This document shows, one piece after another, positions 44,676 through 57,290 of a stretch of DNA of 64,000 nucleotides. Origin of the DNA: Chrysopilus asiliformis (Eukaryota > Arthropoda > Insecta > Diptera > Rhagionidae). The stretch's first letter is position 1. Every line of letters starts with the position of its first letter. Where the stretch lies: assembly GCA_964034945.1 (NCBI GenBank), contig OZ035962.1, positions 81,861,942 through 81,925,941 on the forward strand, read 5' to 3'. Under the pieces are notes generated by a model. That model made no database searches and had not been told where the DNA came from. It saw nothing but the letters and a program-made list of their open reading frames with translations. A program made the translations under genes and the position numbers.

Positions 44676-44799
44676 CCCGATTGCGAGTGTCGTGTCGTTT
44701 TCGACAAGAGTCGTTTTACGTGTTGTTGTTGGTAGAAAAACACTAACAACAACACGTAAAACGACTCTTGTCGAAAACGACACGACACTCGCAATCGGG
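44676..44799. repeat. 124-bp palindrome directly beside the hAT
   Basis: Arms of about 58 bp, for example GAGTGTCGTGTCGTTTTCGA against TCGAAAACGACACGACACTC, with a short centre near 44735-44741 and one or two mismatches. No target duplication was identified. Confidence 0.8.
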
Positions 44800-45270
44800 G
44801 TGTAAATTTCATCTAATTTAAAAAAATAAAATCAATTAACAAAAAAATATAGGTAATTCATATCGAGTCATTTAACCCCAGTATACTGTGAGTCAACTAG
44901 CCCCAAGCCGCCATTTTATTTTTAACACACTCGTGAAAAAAAATGAAAAAGTATGGGTCAGAAAATGCTTCACTAACTTGTTAACTCATACATAAATTTT
45001 CACTTGAAATCACTGACGAGTTCAATACAATGAAAGTGTAAGCTACAACACAATTTAATTAACAAGAAAAAAAATTACTCATACGCTTGAAATTTCGTTT
45101 TTTCCCCTCACAGTTCGTTCCAAGAGCACTGTGGTCTAACGACATTGGTTCACTGATAGCTGTCAGTCGACTGAATAAACAGTCCAATTCACGCAGGTTT
45201 GTTTTCAACCGTGGTTGACTTAACCGCAATGAGTCTACTTACCCCTATAGCCAACTAAGCCCGGTCAGCC
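44800..45270. other. Stretch without a recognised gene
   Basis: GAGTCAACTAGCCCCAAGCC near 44890 is weakly inverted relative to GGGGCTTGTTGACTCTGTG near 41343. The hAT may therefore have inserted into an older element. Nothing else is supported. Confidence 0.3.
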
Positions 45271-45536
45271 CTACCCCCCAAACGAACGAAAATGTTTTTT
45301 GCGAATATCTCAAAAACGGTGCATCTTATAAAAAAAGTGCAAGAACAAAAGTTATTTAGGATATGATTCTACATAAAACTCCCATACATCAAAATCCGAT
45401 TGGAATAAATTTTAAAAAATCTTACTGAAAAATTTGACTCCAAAGTGGAATTTTGATACAACTGTTCGCCGTTCACTTAAATCACCATACGGGTTTTCAA
45501 TAATTGCCAGATCGGCAATTATAGCTTTTGTTATCT
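45271..45536 (-). repeat. Repeat A, partial copy
   Basis: ACCCCCCAAACGAACGAAAA through ATTATAGCTTTTGTTAT; lacks the GTCY half. Confidence 0.65.
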
Positions 45537-46752
45537 TTAAAACTCTATTTGTCATTTTTTCTGATCTTTAGAAAAAAAAACATTTTTTTAACAAAAATAA
45601 AAACAAATTTATATGTTTTTTAAGCTTAGAACAAAAAATCGCGAATAGTAAAATTCGGCACCACCCTAATTCGTCGGTATTATTCAACATGTAATAGTTT
45701 CTGTGTAACCACGTGGCATTTGGTTATGCTCACCACAGCATTCAGTATCACTAGGAGAATCGTTTCTCGCCCAGTAAATCATTAATGAGAGAGCATTAAA
45801 GGTTCGAATTAAAGAGCAAACATAACGACTATCAAATATTAAGAACAGTCAAATGGTCCCATGACTCGGATCCTATGTTATAAAGGCTGGTTAAAAGATA
45901 CATTCAGCTCTACCATAATTCACAGAGAAGCTCATAAATAATTTTCGCAAATGACATTTAATCCAACACTTAAACTCTATAGAATAATACTGTTGTGCTT
46001 CCGAAATTCCGAGCTGCAATTGTTCCCTATAAAATTTGTAGTCTATATTCTCGTCCTTGTGGGTGGGTGAACTGGGCGAATTTCGCACCTGACTGAAGTG
46101 TGACTTTCATCGTCATCTGTGAATCCGGGCGGAATATTAGATCCTCAAAAAGTGGTGAAAGTTGTACCCACTTATATCCGTGTATGAATATGTGAAATGA
46201 TACGAATGACATTTTCATATTTCAACCTCTGTTATGAACTCTGGTAGGTATCCCAAACTATGTATAAAAATCTTCCTCTATGTCTGGAATTAATGGAGTT
46301 GACAGATTTTAATATTCATGGCTTATTATTATGAGAGGTGCTTTTTCAAACAGCCCCCGAATTCTAAATGGATACTAAAGGATCATAAAATGTCACACAT
46401 ATAAGTACAGATCCATCCATCCACAAATACATATTTAATCGTAAATCATTTCGTTTCTGCTACTCGTAAATATTTTGTTAAATATGCTGGGGTGAAATCT
46501 CACTAAGGGTAAATATTGTATTTCGTATAGGTATAATATGTTTTTTTATATATTTGTTTCATAGGGTTTAAATGGCAATCAAAAGGAAAAGTATTTTGCA
46601 AACCAAAAAGAAAATACATTAAAAATAGTTCAATTTTTTATGAAAATCGAGGAAAGCAAAAACTAACAGTAAGTAGAAAACTTTTGTGGCTATAAAAAAA
46701 CTCTTTCACTCCAATTTTAATCTTTTCGAAGTCGTTATGATTTTGTGTGATA
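45537..46752. other. Stretch without a recognised gene
   Basis: Short frames only (for example 46027-46218 and 45891-46088, both minus). No domain, repeat or inverted repeat that I can support. Confidence 0.4.
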
Positions 46753-49700
46753 TACACAGAAAATAAAATGTATGTAAATATTACGAAAACGTTTGTTAAT
46801 ATAACGAAACCATTTGTCCCCCATGGGCCGACAAAATATTTTGTTAATGGTACGATGTCAATTTTGTTAAGTTTTTGTATTTTTGTATTTCGTTTTCCCA
46901 AAAATTTTGTTAATATTACAAATATTTAGTAAATATTACAAATATTTTGTAAATATTACAAAAACAAATCTCTCTTGTTGATATGGAATCTCTTTCTGTT
47001 TCTTGCTTAGTGTGTGTTCATAGAATTTAATATATACAACTAATGAGCGGAAATTGTTTTAGTGTGATGACTTCAAAAATTAAGAGATGCTTGTTTGTTT
47101 CTGATAGTTTCTATATTGAATATTCGTATATGGAGGAAATGTTTTATGACGGCCAATTTGATGCGAAATGAAAATAATTTATTTTGAATTATTTTTCTTA
47201 CAAAAACTTGAAACGAATGAATTCTCTCGACGAATGTTGTTGTGTTACCTCGAAAAAATACTATTCGCGTTTAGTATTTTTCGAAAATGGGAAAAAATTA
47301 TCGAAATCTGAAAAAAATGGGCATAAAAAATATTTCAAAAAAGCATTCCAACTAATGTCTAAACTAAGAAATGCTTTCCAAAAACTGATTTTTTGCATCA
47401 GTTTGTAACAATTGTTATGCTACATCAAAGCAAAAGGTTTGGCTACCCTGATAGTTTTCTTTGCCATGTGAACGCAGGGCAAAGCGGTTCAGTTGCTAGG
47501 CAAATAAATTCTTTTGCTATTGCAAAAATACTGTTGCAAGACCAAAGTACATTTTGTTCAAACAATAAGCGATGGCCTGAGCAACAAGATTTGGGTTCGA
47601 ATTGATGATTTTCACAATGGTAACAAAACAATTTGAAACAATCAAATTGCAAAATCCCTCATTTGCCAAAAAAAGGACAGAGAAAGAAAAAAAATAAAAA
47701 TCTGGCTCGCCTTTGAGATTCGAAAAATTGATTGGCGTTAGAGAGGGAGTTGCTTGTTAGATGAAGAATCGAGTGGTCAGGATTTTTTTTTTAATCGTCG
47801 TAGATATCCTAATTTTAGCGCGAAATATATATATACATATATATAGTGATTTTTTTTAAACTTAAAAGTAAACTTACGAACGGAAAAAATTTGAATATAA
47901 GCTAATTAAAAAAATAAGTTAATTTAAAGGTTATAAACTTAAAAATTGAGCTAACTAAAACCAATTATTTCTATGTGAAATTAATTAAACTGTTTCTGGA
48001 TAAATCAGTGGCAGAAAGAAAATAAAAGAATTATAATTAAATTAAAGAAAAATTAAAGAATTGATTGAAAATAGATTGTGAAGAAAATTATATAAAATAA
48101 TGAAATATTACAAACACAAAAAAAATATAGGGAAAAAGTAATGTTAAGTGCAAGAAAGATTTTTTTTTGTTTATTTGAAAGAAAACAGAGGAAAGTATTA
48201 GAATAAAACAAAGTGAAGAAGTTCGATTTTTTTTTTCTTGTGTGATTTAATCACAGTTATCACGCAAAATAAATAGAAATAAAATTACATTATTAAATTG
48301 AGTTTGAATAAAATAAGAAAAATGAATTAAATAACTATATTAAAACAATTGAATTTCAATAAAATGCGTTAAGTTCGTACAAATACTAATTACAATAACT
48401 ACAAGAATACAATTTCTATAATTTATTCCTAAAAAAGCGATATAAAAAACTCCAAAGTGATTTAATTCCAACGTGTAATTTTTTTTATCTTCTATTATGA
48501 TTTTCTTTTTGTCGACATGAGCCATCACAATCAAAGTGTATTTACGTCACATGCACAGACTTTTTTTTTTCTTTGGATCTGCGAACATCTTTAAATTCCG
48601 CATCAATTTTTTTAAATCCAGCGTTTTGTTTTCTTCGATTGCAGCAGAATTTCGAGTCAAGATGAAGCTGTGACTTTTTTTTTGCCGTTCGATCGACCAC
48701 TCGTGAGCATCCAGATCTTAAATTCAACTATTTGGTTATCATTACTGTAAGTACCAGATTTCTTTATTCATCCGGTGCGACATAATAATACGACACAATA
48801 AGCAGTATGCAGAATAAAATTTTTATAAAACTGTATAAAAATCTCTAACGGGCAACGCCAAAACAACAAGCAACATTCCTGAATTCGAATGCATTCGCCA
48901 TCGTTACTTCAATCAACAAGGACACAACGTTTTTTCATGAATTTAGACAAAACAAATAAATAAATAAATAGGAATAAATAAACTAAAATAGAAACATGAA
49001 ATTTAAAATTAGTTATCACGGTTGAAATATCACGGATTGAAAATAGTTTAAATACCGTATAAAAGAATATCACATATTATTGCATTTAGTAGTTAGAGTT
49101 AAGTTTTATTTTTAATTTTTCTAATTTTATTTAATAAATTTTGCGAATTTAGCAAGTGGCCACTTAAAGGATTAATTTTAGATGATGGAAATAATCATTA
49201 TAATTTAAATTGTTAAATTCATTCTTTTTTCTAAATAGACATTTAAAGTTAACCCAATATTTTTGATTTTTCTTTTTCTCGATTTGCTTTCTTTTTTTTC
49301 ATTACCTTTCAGAATGCGAGATTTTTGTTTATAATTCTACAGAAGATGAAATATCATGAAATGATTTGGTAAAAGTTAGACCGGCAGAAGAGAGAGTGTC
49401 CTTGACAAGGACGGCGGGAAAGAGCGGAATAACAATGGATTGATTTAGTACAAATTTAGTTTATATAGTAATAAAAATAATATGGGGTTTTGCAGGAAGA
49501 AGGGCCTGCAAAACAATTTGGTCCAGGATATAAGCCTGGAAAGGGGCGGGCAAACCTCCAGTTGTCATCCTCATCTCTGTGTAAATTTTTAGAAAAAATG
49601 TCCCCGTCTCCGTAAATATCCATTACGTGATTACTTGTGTATCACGAGAAGATAATAATTCCCCCTGAACTATTATTTTATCACCCCCCCCCCCCCCCTT

Positions 49701-50286
49701 GGCATACTGCATTTATGTGTGGTAGGCGAATGAACCAGAGACAACTACCCTCGACCCAGCCTCTAGAGCTAGCCTCAAGTATGCCAGTCTCTGCAACAAC
49801 ATCGCCTCCGCACCGCTTCGAGTGTAGGCCGTGAAATAGGCTGCACGGCCGCATGACTTAAAGCTGTGTTTATCACAAGTTTTATGAAAAATTATTGGAA
49901 TCGCTTTAAAATCGAGTTTTTAGAACTGGCGAATCGACTAACAAAATCGTCGCCATTTTTTCGTCATGCACAAGTGTGGCGCAGTTCTACTAGTAGTCTA
50001 ATTACCTGCTGCAGGCATCCAAACATTAACAGCAGGGAATTGGATGCTTACAGCGGCTAATGAGACCACTAATAGAAAAGCTTGTGTATCGTAATGACGC
50101 CATGATGCAAATCAGATTTGACAAAATGTACTTCGTAATATTAACAAATTTTAGTAACTATACGAAAAAATATTCGTTAATTTTTTCGTAGTATATACAA
50201 AACTTCAGTAATATTTACGAATTTTTTTTTGTTAGGCTTAACAAAACCCATTTTGTAAATAATACAACATTATTTTTTTCTGTGCA
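46753..50286. mobile_element. Possible large element with inverted CACAGAAAA ends
   Basis: CACAGAAAATAAAATG at about 46754 mirrors TTATTTTTTTCTGTG ending near 50285. Just inside both ends are several copies of GTTAATATTAC/GTAAATATTAC in mirrored orientation (46770-46970 and 50130-50270). No matching target duplication is seen and no transposase is recognised. The interior is very AT-rich and holds only short frames. A C-run lies at 49684-49698. Confidence 0.4.
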
Positions 50287-50349
50287 GAGAATTCTATATA
50301 TTTAGTTAAAAAAACAAGTACACTTTGATACTAAAAATAAAAACAGTAA

Positions 50350-50867
50350 GGGTATTCACAAAAGGTATTAAAATAGCTGTTATCGTCGTAAAATATTATT
50401 ATTTATTAAAGTTTTGTAAACAACAACAAAGTACATGGCAGTATTTTGAGCTACACTACAATTTATTATGGTATTAACTGCTTGGTGTACAATATTAAAT
50501 TTGGGTAAATATTTGAAATAAGCAAAAATAAACCTACTGAGCTTAGCAATCTGCTCATTTTTGACAGGCTCAGTTAATTTTTTTTTTGTTTGTACGAAAA
50601 TAGAATATAAATATTGTTTTAGGAATTAAAATCTTTTGTGCTTAGTGTTTTTAGTTATTTAGTGATGTTTTTCAGTAATTGGAGTGATTCCTGGAAAGAA
50701 GAAAAGGAGAAAGTGAAAAAATGTGTGAGAAATAGTGTGTGTATTTTCGATTTTACTACAATCGCGGAAAAGTGCGTTCACGATTCGGAGAAAAACTTTA
50801 ACAAATAGTATACTTTTGTATAATTTTAATACGATAACAGCTATTTTGATAGCAATTATGAATCGTC
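50350..50867. mobile_element. MITE, 518 bp, TAA target duplication, with internal promoter-like sequence
   Basis: GGGTATTCACAAAAGGTATT at 50350 and its diverged inverse ending at 50867 are flanked by TAA (50347-50349, 50868-50870). AAAATAGCTGTTATCGT (about 50371) is exactly inverted at about 50833. TATAAATA at 50606 precedes a 47-codon frame at 50664-50807. Confidence 0.65.
50664..50807 (+). CDS. Small open frame inside the 50350 MITE, function unknown
   Basis: Begins MFFSNWSDSWKEEKEKVKK and contains three cysteines, 47 residues in all. It sits 58 bases after a TATAAATA box. No signal peptide, no recognised domain and no paralog in the window. Chance is a reasonable explanation at this length. 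Confidence 0.2.
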
Positions 50868-51064
50868 TAATAATTTTACGTAGGGATTTGGCCTTACGCG
50901 AGGTAAAAGCGTTGAGTTTTCCGTATTAAATTTTATCTTGCTTCTATTTATGAGGCCGAATCCCCACAAAAAAAATTTTTTTTTTGTTGAATTTTTAGTA
51001 CAATTTAAAAGTTTATTTATTTATTTAATTTTTTTATTTTTTTTTATTTTTTTTTATTTTACTC

Positions 51065-51600
51065 TTTTTTAGTCTAAGTTCTTGAACGGGCATAATCGGA
51101 CCATTCTTTCTCCCCTCTCCCCCATACATTGAAACAGTTTGTTGCAATTTTCTCGAAAACGGTGAGTCATATTGAAAAACTTTAACTTAGAGGTAAAATG
51201 TGTTTAGAATAGGATTTTATATAAAATATATCAAAATCTAATCGGACCATTGCTTTTCTCTTTCGCATATAAATGCTATATTTTTTTCTTGTTTTATAAA
51301 GACGAAAGGTGTTTAGAATAGGATTTTACATAATTTATCTATACATCAAAATGCAGTTGGACTACATCTTCCCCCCTCCCCCATAAAAATAAAATACCTT
51401 TTGTATATTTTCCCGAAAACGGTGAGTTGTATTGAAAAATTTATTGAGGTAAAATCTGTTTAGAATATGATTTTACATAACCGTTCCATACATCAAAATC
51501 TAATCGGACCACTCCTTTCCCTTCTTCCATACAACTGGATTTTTTTTTAATAAATATTTTGCCGGTCATCATATAGAGAGTATTTTACGATTGGCCCCAG
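51065..51600 (+). repeat. Dispersed repeat related to 5530-6010, two or three internal units
   Basis: CCCCCATACA / TTTCTCGAAAACGGTGAGT / TACATCAAAATCTAATCGGAC blocks recur about every 170-190 bases. There is no GTCY array. Confidence 0.6.
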
Positions 51601-51752
51601 GCAATAGTAGCTTTTCTTATTTTTTTTTTTTAAATTTGCTTTTTTTTAAAAATTTTTTTTATTATTTTTTCGAAGCTTGTTTCGTTAATTCGATTTGGCC
51701 AAAATGGCGTCTACCGGCCGTTGTTACACATATTGGCTCTTACCAATGAGGT

Positions 51753-51938
51753 TTTACTAACTTAGTAACAATTTGAGGCGTATGCGAAACGGTCTAATTG
51801 CATGTTAATTCTAGTACGTTTTCATTAATTTATCACAGAGAACTGGAAACTTTCCAATAAAAACTAGAATTCGTAGCGAAATTAGAAAGCAATTAACCCG
51901 TTTCGCACACCTTAAAAGTTGTTATTAAGTTAGTTACA
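51753..51938. mobile_element. Short palindromic MITE-like sequence
   Basis: TTACTAACTTAGTAACAA on the left and TTGTTATTAAGTTAGT on the right, with GCGAAACGG inverted as CCGTTTCGC further in. Imperfect arms of roughly 50 bp. Confidence 0.45.
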
Positions 51939-51944
51939 GGTAAG

Positions 51945-52080
51945 GACCATTGCATTATTATCGGAGTTATGTATTTGTCGAAAATTTCAAGTCAATTGGA
52001 TGGGTGGAAGTGGCTCAAAGTTAGATTACAAGATTTGATCCTTGTTAGGATCAACAAGTGAAACTGCATAAAAGTAGAAA
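51945..52080. repeat. Dispersed repeat E fragment
   Basis: TTTCAAGTCAATTGGATGGG and AGATTACAAGATTTGATCCT match the repeat at 19960 and 33480. Confidence 0.45.
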
Positions 52081-53000
52081 TCCAACTCGCTTTCAAAAAC
52101 GGTAACTCAAAAATCATCTGAAATTTCGGTTTCTTTCTTCCATTGCTATTTTTGTGTGAAAATTTGAGTTTTTAACCTCATGCTCGTAATATCAAAATAA
52201 TTTAATATTGTCAAGCATAAATAAGCATAATCCTCTTTAATTCACTAATAGAAAATCACCAGTATTTATTTAAGAACTTATTTAACAATGCGGTTACTAC
52301 AAGATAAAATCTATTTTGAACAAAACACATACACCAATGTAGTAAGCAAAACTCCACCCATGCTATTTTCTATACTATGTATAACCCTAAAATGCACACT
52401 GAATGGAAACTCTTTTTTTGCATTATTTGAGTGTTTTCTTCATTAAAAAACTCGAAGATACATTATATCTATGGAAACGATAAATGTATCTACAGGAAGT
52501 AAAGTAAAGTTATATAAATCCAATTCAAAGAATCTTTGCTTGCATCTGATGTCTTTTTAAACGGAAAGGATTCCTTGAATTCCAATCGATCCCTGATGCT
52601 TTTTAGACAGCCATTTGACATGGTTTCGTTTCCTTTTGTGACGATGAACGAAATCATATACATTTGCGCTAGATTCAAATATAGAGTATAAGTATTTTTC
52701 GATGAAAAATGAGAAGAAGTCTCATGAAAGTGGATGAATCCGAGGGAAAACACCAAAAATATGTTTGAGATGTTGCTGGTAGTATTACTCAATTGAGCAC
52801 TATTTTGTATTTCTTAAACGAATGAACAAGAATTGCAATTTTTTTTTAAAAAGTCGTAAGAGTTAAGAATTGTAAGAGTCCAGAGACGTCTGAATGAAGT
52901 ACTTTCAGTTTATGTAAACAATATTAACAATATTGATTTGAAAGTCAATAACCTGGCTTAGATTCATACGACACAATTTTGAGAAAATGAGATTTCGCAT
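52081..53000. other. Stretch without a recognised gene
   Basis: A 100-codon minus frame (52490-52792) is serine- and phenylalanine-rich with no domain I recognise. No other signal. Confidence 0.35.
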
Positions 53001-53005
53001 CAAAT

Positions 53006-53330
53006 TTGGGAAACTACTGTAGATTATAATTGATGATTTATTGAGGTATTCCACATATGCAATACTGTATCGCTAATCTCCTGTTCGATAATCCGACAAT
53101 AATTGTAATCCGTTATTTTCGGCTGATTGAAGACAAAATCTTATGTACTTCATGTTTAATAGTCCTCAACTGATGCGAAAAATTGTACCCACGTACGCAT
53201 AAAAATTAGCACATACTTATATTCTACTCTTTTGGTGCAACTAATCCAATTTTTATCAACAAAATGAGCAAATTCGTTTTTTTTTGATTTTTTTTCGATT
53301 ATAATCTACAGTAGTTTCCAAAAAAAGTGA
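53006..53330. mobile_element. MITE-like inverted repeat, about 325 bp
   Basis: GGAAACTACTGTAGATTATA at about 53009 is inverted as TATAATCTACAGTAGTTTCC at about 53299-53320. The interior is noncoding. Confidence 0.6.
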
Positions 53331-53511
53331 ACAAATTCGGAAGCAGGTGTTTTTTTTTCGTTGACAAACCTTAAACAAGCGTGTTTGTCCACTTTTAAAT
53401 ATTTATGCTCTGTCGCGCGATCAAAAAATCGGTCAGACGCCCATGGCCGCTTTTGGAAGTGCGGAAAATCGCTTACAAAAGTCGGACGTCAGTCGATATG
53501 GCGTCATCTAA

Positions 53512-54086
53512 AGGTGGGTTTAGAAACACGAGCATTTTCATTTTTACTGGCAAAGTGAGTGAAATGCCAGATTTCTTATGACCTTTTCATCAAGCGGGAA
53601 GGGGACGGCAAGCCACTCAGTAAAAATTTTACTGGAAATTTTGCTTGCATGTAGTGGTTTTACTATCCATAATTTTCGTCGACGATAGGAAAGTTATGGC
53701 AGTAAACAACAACAAACACATTGGACTTCCCCGCCATGCCAGCAAAATGTTACCCCTGAATTATGGGGAATTATGGCAGCCAGCAAAAGTAAGGTTAAGT
53801 TCGATGTTTATTTGAAAGCTACGCACTTTAAATGGAAACGGGAGGTAATAATAATTATGTTATTAATTATAACATCACACAAAATGATTTTGTTAGGTGA
53901 AATTGAAGTGCTAACAAACGTATTGCTGCGAGAAGGTGATGTGCAGTGACAGTTCGCCATAAAGTGGAAGGGAAAGTACGTGTGAGACACTGATGTGATC
54001 GACTTTTTGCGCACGTAAATTTGAATTTCGCTATCCCGCTCACTTTGCCAGTAAAAATGAAAATGCTCGTGTTTCTAAACCCACCT
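53512..54086. mobile_element. MITE, 575 bp, TAA target duplication
   Basis: AGGTGGGTTTAGAAACACGA at 53512 is inverted exactly at 54067-54086, and the arms extend about 48 bp. TAA flanks both sides (53509-53511, 54087-54089). GGCAAAGTGAG and CCAGCAAAA-type motifs repeat inside. Noncoding. Confidence 0.85.
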
Positions 54087-54089
54087 TAA

Positions 54090-54654
54090 AGCAGCTTTCT
54101 CTGTGTTGTTTATTTCTGTTGTTCCTTTGACCAAACCAAAGTTGTCTTCTTTCCACTCATTTGAATCTGCGTAACTAACACCAGCATACGGTGTACATTG
54201 AGAATGAATTGTAACTAATTTTTTTTTCGACCACAACCTGATGCCGGTTTGCAATAACTTTAAGGTCTTGCAGATTGGGCGCAATATTTCAAATCCTTTT
54301 GTTGGTCGCACTTGGATTATCTTAGTGCCTTATCTATGGTCTGACTCAGGCCATACCTAGCCAAGCGCAGCAAATCAAGGCGAACGTGTTATCTACACTC
54401 TCGTGTTTGTCATTATTCGACTGTAATTGCCAAAAGTGTGGAGTCAGAAACAACCGTTCGTGTTGAACTACATATGTTTATAAAATTTGAAAATTACTTT
54501 AAAACAAAATCGCGTGATTTAAACAAGATTTATAATTATGTTTCTTAATGCGTTGTTCCAAAGACGTGTCTTTATTTGACTTTGGACAAATTGTTTGAGC
54601 AAGAAAATTTGTGCACTTTAGAACTTTATGTATCTTTTGTTGTAATAATAAAAA
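54090..54654. other. Upstream region of DUF1091 gene A
   Basis: A 78-codon minus frame (54075-54311) partly overlaps the MITE and has no recognised domain. No TATA box is clear in front of gene A. Confidence 0.35.
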
Positions 54655-55668
54655 ATGTTAACTAAATTGTTTATAACGATTGGAATGTTTTTTGCACTGG
54701 TTCCGTGTTTGGTAAAATACCTGTTTTTTGTATTTTTTTTGAATGAAAAAGTATGAAAAATTCTTTCAGAATTCATTGCGAATAACCCTTACTGATATTA
54801 AATGTCCATGCAATGCCACGATTTGCGATGAAATGTTGTGCAGTTTAACCCTGAGTGGACGTCGAATTCAATTAATAAATTTTTCTTGTAACTTTGCTAT
54901 GCCGACTGCTCCATTAATAGTAAGTATTTAGGGGCTGGTCATAAAATACGTCAGTCATATAGGGTGGTGACAGGTCGTGCGGTAGTCTAAAATCGCCCAA
55001 CAGTGCGACGAGGAGTGGACTGAAAAGAGAAAAATTGGTGCTACGTAATTCATGGACAACCCCTAATGATGATTTCAATCAACAAAATCATTTTTTCTTT
55101 CGAATTCCAGCTACGAGTTACGGTTCACAAAAAAATTTCAAAGACGTTTCAAAAATACATTGTCGACATAGAAGACGATTTATGTAAATTAGTAAGTGGT
55201 GAATCGCTTTCAGCATTATTTGTGAATTTATTGAACGAAGTTAAACGTCATTGTAATTTTTGCAGCGTTAAATGTCCTTGGAAGGTGAGATTTTCATTTA
55301 ATTTAGACCTCGTCTCGATTAGACATAAATTTCGCATTATTTCATCTTCTGCAAAAAAATACCCCATAATTTTTAGGATAATTCTGATGTCTTGGACAAA
55401 AATTTTGGGAAATTTTTTTTCTTGCAAGTGCCATTTTAATTGTAGGCCATGAAAATACGCGAAATTTATATCTAATTGAGACCTAAAATTTGAAAAAAGG
55501 TTAAAAAATATTTTTTAGGGAAACTTTTCCGTATCGGAATTGCCTCTTCCACTTGCTGTAATTCCGAATGTAATTCCCAAAGGTTTGTATCGGCTTACCG
55601 GACATCTCACTAATCTTGGCAAAAAAAGTGTCATATTCGAAATTTCAGTGTTTTTCAAAATTTCTTAA
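54655..55668 (+). CDS. DUF1091-type secreted protein, gene A
   Basis: Four exons: 54655-54711, 54770-54919, 55111-55284 and 55519-55668, all phase 0 with GT-AG borders, giving 176 residues. Exon 1 encodes a 19-residue signal peptide (MLTKLFITIGMFFALVPCL). The mature protein shows the DUF1091 order: an IKCPCN start with paired cysteines, a DDLCKLVSGES motif, a CNFC...KCPWK cysteine cluster, and IPKGLYRLTG near the end. The family is widespread in flies and includes CheA/CheB proteins of taste sensilla, thought to have an ML/MD-2-like lipid-binding fold. Role here: probably an extracellular ligand-binding protein (inference). AATAAA at 55673-55678. Confidence 0.8.
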
Positions 55669-56084
55669 GATAAATAAAGTTTTGATTTTATCAGTTTCTA
55701 ACTTTCGAGAAATTTATTAAAAGTGTAAAATAATTAGCAGGATAAGAATTTAAAAATGTATTCTCAAGATGTCCTGCAATTATTTTTAAAAGTTCTTTTC
55801 ATATAATTTCTAAATTGCATTTCAAAAGCGAATTTTTGAATTATATAGGGTAGAGCTAAACTAAAAGTGTCAGGGATAAAAGTCACCGCTCCATTTTCCT
55901 GAAAACCAAAGGTTCCTTGGAAAATCTGTAACTATGGATTGAAAAAAATTTCGATGGATGATATTCGTACTATTATTCCCCCTCCCGTTACAGGCTAACT
56001 CATATGAACCGCATGAAATTTTTTCAACCCTTTTTCACATAAATTGGTAACTTATAATTTTTTTGATTTATTAATGCCAAAATC

Positions 56085-56425
56085 AGGTTCAGCGATGTCA
56101 AAAACCCTGAGATGAGTTTTTTTCCAGGAAAATTCGAGGAAAAGGATAATCACGTTATTCTTACAGGACCTTCCGTTATCCTTTCGGGTTTTTTAATGCT
56201 AGAATCGGATTCAGCGACCACAAAAAACCCTTCAATATGATTTTTTTCCGGAAAATTTAACGAAAAGGAAAATCACGTTATTCTTACAGGACCTTCCGTT
56301 ATCCTTTCGGATTTTTTAATGCTAGAATCGGATTCAGCGACCCCAAAAACTTTCAGAATAAATGTTTTCCCGGAAAATTTGGGGAAAAGGATAATCACGT
56401 TATCCTTACAGAACCTTTTAGCAAA
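56085..56425. repeat. Satellite D array, about three units
   Basis: GATAATCACGTTATTCTTAC, AGGACCTTCCGTTATCC, AATGCTAGAATCGGATTCAG and CCGGAAAATTT repeat at roughly 120-bp spacing between DUF1091 genes A and B. Confidence 0.8.
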
Positions 56426-57290
56426 ATTTTATTTTCAAATAAATTTTATGTTTTGCTCTTTTAGAGTGCTGTTTTCGATGCGTAAGATATTTGTAAAATG
56501 CGGTTTCGGATTTTTCGTAAAAAAAATATTTAAAAATTGTATACGAGTTTTGGGTGACACTTCTGGCCCCCGAGTGAGGCAAGAAGTGCCAGAGGTCTGA
56601 GGCAAGAAGTGCCAGAGGTCTGAGAGTTATTGTAACTTATTCCTTTGAATACTATCTAGTATATAAGTTAAATGATTGGAATATAACATATATTCATCTA
56701 TTAGTACACAAAGGGAAAAGTTTTTTTCGGATAATCTAAAAAAGTGGCACTTTCAGTCTCACTCTACCCTACCGCCTAATTATATGAGGCGATGAGAGCA
56801 AAAGTGGACCAACCCACATAATATAGTTTTTGAAGCTTTTTAACTTTTGTACTATTATTGACTGTAAATTTTTGGAAAAAAAAACATTCTGTGGACTTTA
56901 TTACTCAATGTTGAAATGTTCTTTTGTTCATCCAAACAATTTTATCTAAAAACTCACTCGCAATAGTGATTCAAACACAAAAAAACTCACAATTTCGACA
57001 TGTGGGTTAATCCACTCTTGCTCCGATAGCCTCATATGTGACGTATATTTATTTTGATCCAAACCGTCTGTTATTAACACAAAAAAAATTGTTTTTGTAG
57101 TTTTTCAATTACTTTTATTCTTTACACGCAAATACAAATTTTCTAGTTTGAAATTGCGCAATTTTGAAAATTTGATATAAATTATAAAATTGAGTAGTTT
57201 TTTCTATTACTTCACGTGATGCTGAATATGTTCAGTGTTGCTCTATAATAGTATTATTTTTTGCAAAAACAAATTTTTTATTGTAAAAGC
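56426..57290. other. Stretch between DUF1091 genes A and B
   Basis: A direct repeat GAGGCAAGAAGTGCCAGAGG occurs twice at 56576-56615. Otherwise no supported feature. Confidence 0.4.
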
